Both the position numbers and the translations under genes were made by a program. A DNA stretch of 64,000 nucleotides from Candidatus Manganitrophus morganii (GTDB lineage: Bacteria; Nitrospirota; Nitrospiria; SBBL01; Manganitrophaceae). The stretch's first letter is position 1, and the number at the start of each line of letters is the position of its first letter. Positions 59,601 to 64,000 of this stretch are shown here, piece after piece. Below the pieces are notes generated by a model. The model did no database searches. It was not told the origin of the DNA and worked only from the letters and a program-made list of their open reading frames with translations. The stretch spans positions 2,728,001 to 2,792,000 of the forward strand of contig JAJHOH010000001.1 in NCBI GenBank assembly GCA_021651055.1, written 5' to 3'.

Positions 59601-59686
59601 AGCTGGCGCTGATGGCCGACCTGGTGCCCTATCTGCAAAAGCTCGCAGGCGGGCGCGAGATATCGGGGTTGAATGCGTATGAGTAA
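56666..59686 (+). CDS. hsdR: Type I restriction enzyme subunit R
   Basis: HsdR cleaves and translocates DNA in the type I complex. Residues 1-200 form the PD-(D/E)xK nuclease ([20 protein letters not shown]). Helicase motifs follow: I [14 protein letters not shown] near 275, DEAD-like [13 protein letters not shown] near 390, III [46 protein letters not shown] near 660. The C-terminal 250 residues are the HsdM-binding domain. At 1006 aa it is complete. The gene is the first of the island and overlaps hsdS by 14 nt. Confidence 0.95.
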   Translation: [1006 protein letters not shown]

Positions 59687-60884
59687 GCCAGAGAAGATGG
59701 GTCTGGTGCCGGCGCTGCGCTTTCCTGAGTTTCGGGATTCAGGGGAGTGGGAAGAAAAGAATCTAGGTGACTTATGTGAAATTACAAATGGAAAATCGAA
59801 CGCGCAAGATCACATTGAAGGCGGATTCTATCCACTATTTGATCGTTCGGAGGTGATCAAAAGGTCTAATGAATACCTCTTCGATTGTGAAGCTGTGATC
59901 CTACCTGGTGAAGGAATGCGATTTATTCCGAAATACTATGTTGGAAAATTCGACTTGCACCAAAGGGCCTACGCACTAAAGGATTTTTCTTGTAAAGGTA
60001 AGTTCATTTATTACTCAATGGCTGCGCGAAGTGGCTTGTTGGCTAGAAAAGCAGTTCAGTCAACTGTTCTATCTTTGCGTTTGCCAATATTACAAAACTT
60101 TCCAATCCAAATTCCTGGTGTCCCGGAAGAACAACAAAAAATCGCCGACTGCCTCACCTCCATCGACGAGCTGGTTACCGCCCAAACCCAAAAACTCGAC
60201 GCCCTCAAGGCCCATAAAAAAAGCCTGATGCAGCAACTCTTCCCCGCCGAAGGCGAAACCGTGCCCAAACTCCGCTTTCCTGAGTTTCGGGAGAAGGGAG
60301 GGTGGAAAAGCGATTCAATAGGCAATATTTTCGAAACGACTTCTGGCGGCACTCCAAGCCGCTCAGAAGAAAGCTATTGGGGCGGATACATCCCGTGGAT
60401 CACGACCTCTCTAGTAAATTGTGGAGTGATAACTGAGGCCGAGGAATTCATTACTGAGGATGGGCTGAACAACTCTTCTGCTAAGATATTCCCCGAAGGG
60501 ACTACTTTAGTCGCGATGTATGGCCAGGGCAAAACACGTGGACAGGTGGCATTGTTGGGAATTGCGGCTGCAACGAATCAAGCGTGCGCGGCCATTCTTC
60601 CAAAGAAGGGAATCGAGCCATATTTCGTGTTTCTGAGCTTGGCAGGGCGATACGACGAGTTACGAGATTTGAGCAACAGAGGCGGGCAAGAGAACCTGAG
60701 TCAAGGGTTAATTCGAGAAATTACCTTCTCGTACCCAGCGGATGTTGCGGAGCAAAAAACCATCACGTCTTGCCTTGCCTCCCTCGACAACCTTATCACC
60801 GCCCAAACCCAAAAACTTGACGCCCTCAAGGCTCATAAAAAAGGCCTGATGCAGCAGCTTTTCCCGGCCATGGACGAGGTGTGA
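59673..60884 (+). CDS. hsdS: Type I restriction enzyme specificity subunit S
   Basis: HsdS selects the bipartite target. Two target-recognition domains are separated by a conserved central region and a C-terminal copy of it: AQTQKLDALKAHKKSLMQQL near residue 170 and AQTQKLDALKAHKKGLMQQL near 375. Each TRD is introduced by LRFPEFR (residues 16 and 200). The DNA of these repeats is nearly identical (60175-60255 and 60797-60870), a substrate for domain exchange. The TRDs themselves have more AT-rich codons than the repeats. ATG 59679 is an alternative start. Confidence 0.94.
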   Translation: MRMSKPEKMGLVPALRFPEFRDSGEWEEKNLGDLCEITNGKSNAQDHIEGGFYPLFDRSEVIKRSNEYLFDCEAVILPGEGMRFIPKYYVGKFDLHQRAYALKDFSCKGKFIYYSMAARSGLLARKAVQSTVLSLRLPILQNFPIQIPGVPEEQQKIADCLTSIDELVTAQTQKLDALKAHKKSLMQQLFPAEGETVPKLRFPEFREKGGWKSDSIGNIFETTSGGTPSRSEESYWGGYIPWITTSLVNCGVITEAEEFITEDGLNNSSAKIFPEGTTLVAMYGQGKTRGQVALLGIAAATNQACAAILPKKGIEPYFVFLSLAGRYDELRDLSNRGGQENLSQGLIREITFSYPADVAEQKTITSCLASLDNLITAQTQKLDALKAHKKGLMQQLFPAMDEV

Positions 60885-60886
60885 GT

Positions 60887-61951
60887 ATGAGCCTGCAAGC
60901 TATCGCTAACGAACTTAAAGATTTGAATGACTACGTTGTCCTGATTTTTGCTTTTAATGCAACCGGCAAGACGCGATTATCTGTTGCCTATAAGGATGCA
61001 ACAAAAGACCTTGAAACAGGAAAACATGCGGGCGTCTATTACAACGCCTTCAGTGAAGACTTGTTTGTCTGGGATAACGATGAGGAAAACGACGGCGCAA
61101 ATATGCGGCTAAAGGTTCTGCCCAGCAGCCTAAATAGATTTCATAGTTTTCTTTATGAAAATCCAGACATAGTTATAGAAAAGCTGGCGTTGTACGCACC
61201 GAAGTATAGTTTCCGATTTACCCCATATAACGATGCGGAGAAAGGAATCGAATCTGTTACGTTCTTTTTGGAGAGCGACGAAAATGCTGTTATTAAAATT
61301 TCACGCGGAGAAGAGCGAATTTTCGTCTGGTGTTTTTATTTAGCACTTCTGGAGGTAGAGGGTTGGGCGGATGAGCAGGACGCACATATATTTATTGATG
61401 ATCCGGTCTCTAGTCTCGATGATCACAATATCTTTATTACTGCCAACACTATTCTTCAGCAGATAGAAAAGCACTTCAAGAAGAAGCGCATTATCGTCAC
61501 AACTCACCATATTGGTTTGATGAATATCTTATACAACATGTTGAAAAAAGGTGAAAAGAGTGACCGATATAAAAATATAACTAGCGTAAAAATTCTAAAA
61601 CATACTGGTGATGGATTGGTGCTCGAAGATTTAACGAAAAATGTGTTCCTTTATCATTTGCACTTATTGCAAGTATTAGATGAAGCAAGAAAAGGGCAGT
61701 TATACACATACCACTTTGCTTTGCTTAGGCAGCTTCTCGAAAACGTTGCTTCCTTCTTAGGCACGGGCCAATTTAGCCACGCCCTGTCTCAAATAGGCGT
61801 CGCCAAGCCTGATGACGCAGCTAACGTCATCAATACGCATTCTCATAAGAATGTCTATTACGACCAAACTGAAATGATGAACTCCACTGAACAAGACTAT
61901 TTCAATGACATATTCAGCAAGCTCATTGAAACGTATCAGTTTGTGATTTAG
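60887..61951 (+). CDS. prrC: PrrC-type tRNA anticodon nuclease (restriction guard)
   Basis: In E. coli PrrC cleaves tRNA-Lys in the anticodon loop when phage proteins disable the type I enzyme that normally masks it. Here the NTPase domain has FAFNATGKTRLSVAYKD (residues 21-37), YYNAFSEDLFVWDNDEENDG (51-70), signature SRGEE (139-143), Walker B HIFIDDPVSSLDDHN (167-181) and TTHH (205-208). The C-terminal domain has FLYHLHLLQ, YHFALLRQLLENVASFLG with Arg281 and Glu285, and NTHSHK with His318/320, matching the R-x3-E...H catalytic set of PrrC. GAGGTG precedes ATG 60887. It sits between hsdS and hsdM. Codons are AT-richer than those of hsdR. Confidence 0.93.
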   Translation: MSLQAIANELKDLNDYVVLIFAFNATGKTRLSVAYKDATKDLETGKHAGVYYNAFSEDLFVWDNDEENDGANMRLKVLPSSLNRFHSFLYENPDIVIEKLALYAPKYSFRFTPYNDAEKGIESVTFFLESDENAVIKISRGEERIFVWCFYLALLEVEGWADEQDAHIFIDDPVSSLDDHNIFITANTILQQIEKHFKKKRIIVTTHHIGLMNILYNMLKKGEKSDRYKNITSVKILKHTGDGLVLEDLTKNVFLYHLHLLQVLDEARKGQLYTYHFALLRQLLENVASFLGTGQFSHALSQIGVAKPDDAANVINTHSHKNVYYDQTEMMNSTEQDYFNDIFSKLIETYQFVI

Positions 61952-61962
61952 GTGGGTTGACT

Positions 61963-63582
61963 ATGACCAAAGAACAACTCAGCCAACTCGGCGAGACCCT
62001 CTGGGACATCGCCGACCAGCTACGCGGCGCGATGAACGCCGACGACTTCCGCGACTATATGTTGTCGTTCCTATTCTTGCGCTACCTCTCCGACAACTAC
62101 GAGGCTGCGGCGCAGAAGGAGCTGGGGCGCGACTATCCCGCGCCGGCAAAAGACGAGCGGCGCGCGCCGCTGGCGATCTGGTACGACGCCAATGCCGAAG
62201 ACGTTACCGACTTCGAGAAACAGATGCGTCTCAAAGTGCATTATGTGATCGAGCCGCAATACCTGTGGAGCAGCATCTATGAAATGGCGCGCACCCAGCA
62301 CGACGACCTGCTGGATACCCTGTGGAAGGGCTTCAAGTACATAGAAGAGAAATCCTTTGCCAGCACTTTTCAGGGCCTGTTCTCCGAGATCAACCTGCAT
62401 TCTGAGAAGCTGGGCAAGACGCCCAAGGCGCGCAATGAAAAGCTGTGCACCATTATAAAAAAAATCGCCGAGGGCATTGCCCAGTTCAGCACCACCACCG
62501 ACATCCTCGGCGATGCCTATGAATACCTGCTAGGCGAGTTCGCCGCCGGGTCGGGTAAAAAGGCGGGCGAGTTCTACACCCCGCAGCAAATCTCCACGAT
62601 TCTTTCCCGCATCGTGACGCTGGACAGCCAGGAACCGGCCACGGGCAAAAAGAAAAAACTCGATCAGGTGTACGACTTTGCCTGCGGTTCCGGCTCGCTG
62701 CTGTTGAATGTCCGCAAGCAACTCGGCAAGGGCGGCATCGGCAAAATCTACGGCCAGGAAAAGAACATCACCACCTATAACCTGGCGCGCATGAACATGC
62801 TGCTGCACGGAGTGAAAGATACCGAGTTCGAGATTCACCACGGCGACTCCTTGCTCAATGAGTGGGAAATCCTCAAAGAGATGAACCCGGCCAAAAAGCT
62901 GCAATTCGATGCCGTGGTCGCCAACCCGCCTTTCAGTTACCGCTGGGAACCCAATGATGCGTTGGGCGAGGATTTCCGCTTCAAGAATTACGGCCTCGCC
63001 CCGAAATCGGCCGCCGACTTCGCTTTTCTGTTGCACGGCTTCCACTTCTTGAGTGACAGCGGTGTGATGGCAATCATTTTGCCCCACGGCGTGCTGTTCC
63101 GTGGCGGCGCGGAAGAGCGCATCCGCACCAAGCTGCTGAGAGACGGCCATATCGACACCGTGATCGGCCTGCCCGCCAACCTCTTTTTCTCCACCGGCAT
63201 CCCAGTTTGTATTCTGGTCCTAAAACGCTGCAAAAGACCCGATGACGTGTTGTTCATTAATGCATCCGAACATTTTGAAAAGGGCAAACGCCAAAACCGC
63301 CTGTTGCCGGAGCACATCGACAAGATTATCGAAGCCTATCAGTACCGCAGGGAAGATGAACGCTACTCACGACGTGTTTCAATGGAGGAAATAGAGAAAA
63401 ACGATTACAACCTGAATATCTCGCGTTACGTAAGCACAGCCACTCCTGAGGAACAAATTGACTTACAGGTGGTTAACACAGAATTGACAGACCTACAAAA
63501 TAGGATTGTTGAAAACACAAAGAAACATAATGAGTTTCTTAAAGAACTTGGTCTGCCACCCTTGCCTGGCAAAGAAGATTGA
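61963..63582 (+). CDS. hsdM: Type I restriction-modification methyltransferase subunit M
   Basis: HsdM makes N6-methyladenine with S-adenosylmethionine. The N-terminal helical domain (TLWDIADQLRGAMNADDFRDYMLSFLFLRYLSDNY) precedes the SAM site VYDFACGSGSLLLNVRKQL near residue 240 and the catalytic AVVANPPFSYRW (NPPF) near 325; YTPQQISTILSRIV lies just before. Length (539 aa) is usual. AGGTGG supports ATG 61963; TTG 61957 is possible. It follows prrC by 11 nt and closes the operon. Confidence 0.95.
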   Translation: MTKEQLSQLGETLWDIADQLRGAMNADDFRDYMLSFLFLRYLSDNYEAAAQKELGRDYPAPAKDERRAPLAIWYDANAEDVTDFEKQMRLKVHYVIEPQYLWSSIYEMARTQHDDLLDTLWKGFKYIEEKSFASTFQGLFSEINLHSEKLGKTPKARNEKLCTIIKKIAEGIAQFSTTTDILGDAYEYLLGEFAAGSGKKAGEFYTPQQISTILSRIVTLDSQEPATGKKKKLDQVYDFACGSGSLLLNVRKQLGKGGIGKIYGQEKNITTYNLARMNMLLHGVKDTEFEIHHGDSLLNEWEILKEMNPAKKLQFDAVVANPPFSYRWEPNDALGEDFRFKNYGLAPKSAADFAFLLHGFHFLSDSGVMAIILPHGVLFRGGAEERIRTKLLRDGHIDTVIGLPANLFFSTGIPVCILVLKRCKRPDDVLFINASEHFEKGKRQNRLLPEHIDKIIEAYQYRREDERYSRRVSMEEIEKNDYNLNISRYVSTATPEEQIDLQVVNTELTDLQNRIVENTKKHNEFLKELGLPPLPGKED

Positions 63583-63628
63583 GTAGCGCTCATGGTCCGG
63601 GCCGGACCTAGAGATTAGATTGGTGTCA

Positions 63629-63649
63629 GGGGTCAGCTCTTGCGATCAA
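63629..63649. repeat. Right boundary repeat of restriction island
   Basis: GGGGTCAGCTCTTGCGATCA, inverse of 56573-56593. The next 180 nt contain no gene I can support, but hold AAATAGGGACACCCCCCATT, a sequence type often left by REP/IS200-like elements. Confidence 0.6.
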
Positions 63650-63834
63650 GCATTTCATTGCTCTGATTCCTCTGTCTAAAGCTTTCTATTTTTCATTGAA
63701 CCCCTTCTGAAAACGGCGTACCCTGAAGCGGCATGTGCGGCTTCATAAAAAAATAGGGACACCCCCCATTTATAGAAACTCAAAAGGCTTTCCACCATCC
63801 AACCATATCATCTTCTAGGAGATGCTAAAATCCG

Positions 63835-64000
63835 ATGCCCTACTATATAGATCTTTTCTCTCCTGAAACCCATGCGGCTTTCGCCGCATCGTCCCGCGAT
63901 ATCTCCGGATTCCGTATCCGACATAAAAACATGGCCGAAAGAATCAAGCCCGGCGATGTCTTCATTTGTTACCTCACCCGGTTGTCTCGCTGGTTCGGGG
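63835..64000 (+). CDS. EVE/PUA-like domain protein, 3' truncated by window edge
   Basis: The first 55 residues read MPYYIDLFSPETHAAFAASS then RDISGFRIRHKNMAERIKPGDVFICYLTRLSRWFG. This matches the opening of small PUA/EVE-like domains (YxLDLFxPET...SGF...R...A..I.PGD...CYLTxLSRW), which read modified bases or occur beside restriction and defence genes. AGGAGA lies about 12 nt upstream of the ATG. The rest lies outside the window, so length and further domains are unknown. Confidence 0.75.
   Translation, partial: MPYYIDLFSPETHAAFAASSRDISGFRIRHKNMAERIKPGDVFICYLTRLSRWFG

Overview
The window is chromosomal DNA from a Gram-negative bacterium. It encodes TonB-type energy coupling, a TonB-dependent receptor, several outer-membrane barrels and many lipoproteins. 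The mix of a bacterial ComA-like phosphosulfolactate synthase, an archaemetzincin, a YfiR/CHASE-type sensory module and GC-rich host genes would fit Nitrospirota or a neighbouring phylum. That assignment is inference only; no rRNA or other decisive marker is present.

Layout. (1) 1-5.7 kb, plus strand: cobalamin assembly and uptake (partial cobS, cob(I)alamin adenosyltransferase, a Dph6-like PP-loop ATPase, BtuF, BtuC, BtuD and a TonB-like protein). (2) 6-12.2 kb: haem genes hemE and hemH, then hemG further on, with an NCS2-type permease and a REC-PAS protein between. hemE has no ATG/GTG/TTG start and seems to begin at ACG. (3) 12.3-20.2 kb, minus strand: a ten-gene cluster around a TroA/ZnuA-type binding protein and ZnuB-type permease, with two outer-membrane proteins, three small His/Cys membrane proteins, a beta-propeller lipoprotein, a TlpA-like thioredoxin and a TPR protein. 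No cognate ATPase is present. (4) 20.2-33.8 kb: response regulator, hydrolase, a TrpD2-like/CbiX/TrpS run, tRNA-Met(CAU), a CHASE/HAMP/PAS/PAS histidine kinase facing a YfiR-TonB receptor pair, Nth with a damaged Fe-S motif, ComA-like synthase, pirin and archaemetzincin. (5) 34-46.3 kb: a membrane protein with a vWA-like lipoprotein, a 58-residue gene, a DEAD-box helicase, a subtilisin-like lipoprotein with a PrcB-type partner, and four lipoproteins including two tandem paralogues. (6) 46.3-52 kb: a flavin-binding-fold protein, outer-membrane barrel, EAL-HDOD protein, secreted ankyrin protein and DUF4124 protein.

From 52 to 64 kb the region is accessory and rearranged. A 578-bp imperfect palindrome (52079-52656) sits just upstream of a zinc-ribbon response-regulator gene. 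Fragments of further copies of that gene (two 3' ends and one orphan promoter/leader) lie scattered to 56.35 kb among a MNT/HEPN toxin-antitoxin pair, a DUF1028 remnant and a TPR protein with an apparently dead archaemetzincin-like domain. A 175-bp modular palindromic element occurs twice, and a related empty site at 54327-54360 lets its ends be read to the base.

An island at about 56.57-63.65 kb, flanked by inverted 21-bp repeats, carries a type I restriction-modification operon in the order hsdR-hsdS-prrC-hsdM. PrrC is a family of tRNA anticodon nucleases that back up the restriction enzyme when phage disables it. The window ends inside an EVE/PUA-like gene.

Several short dispersed repeat families (CATTCCCGCG type, GTAGGGGCG type, AATTAGGAATT type) fill intergenic spaces and in places supply the 3' ends of genes. 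The most notable findings are the mobile 175-bp element with its empty site, the PrrC-guarded restriction island placed in a decaying response-regulator family, the large palindrome, two apparent non-canonical start codons (ACG, ATC), and the metal-uptake cluster without an ATPase.
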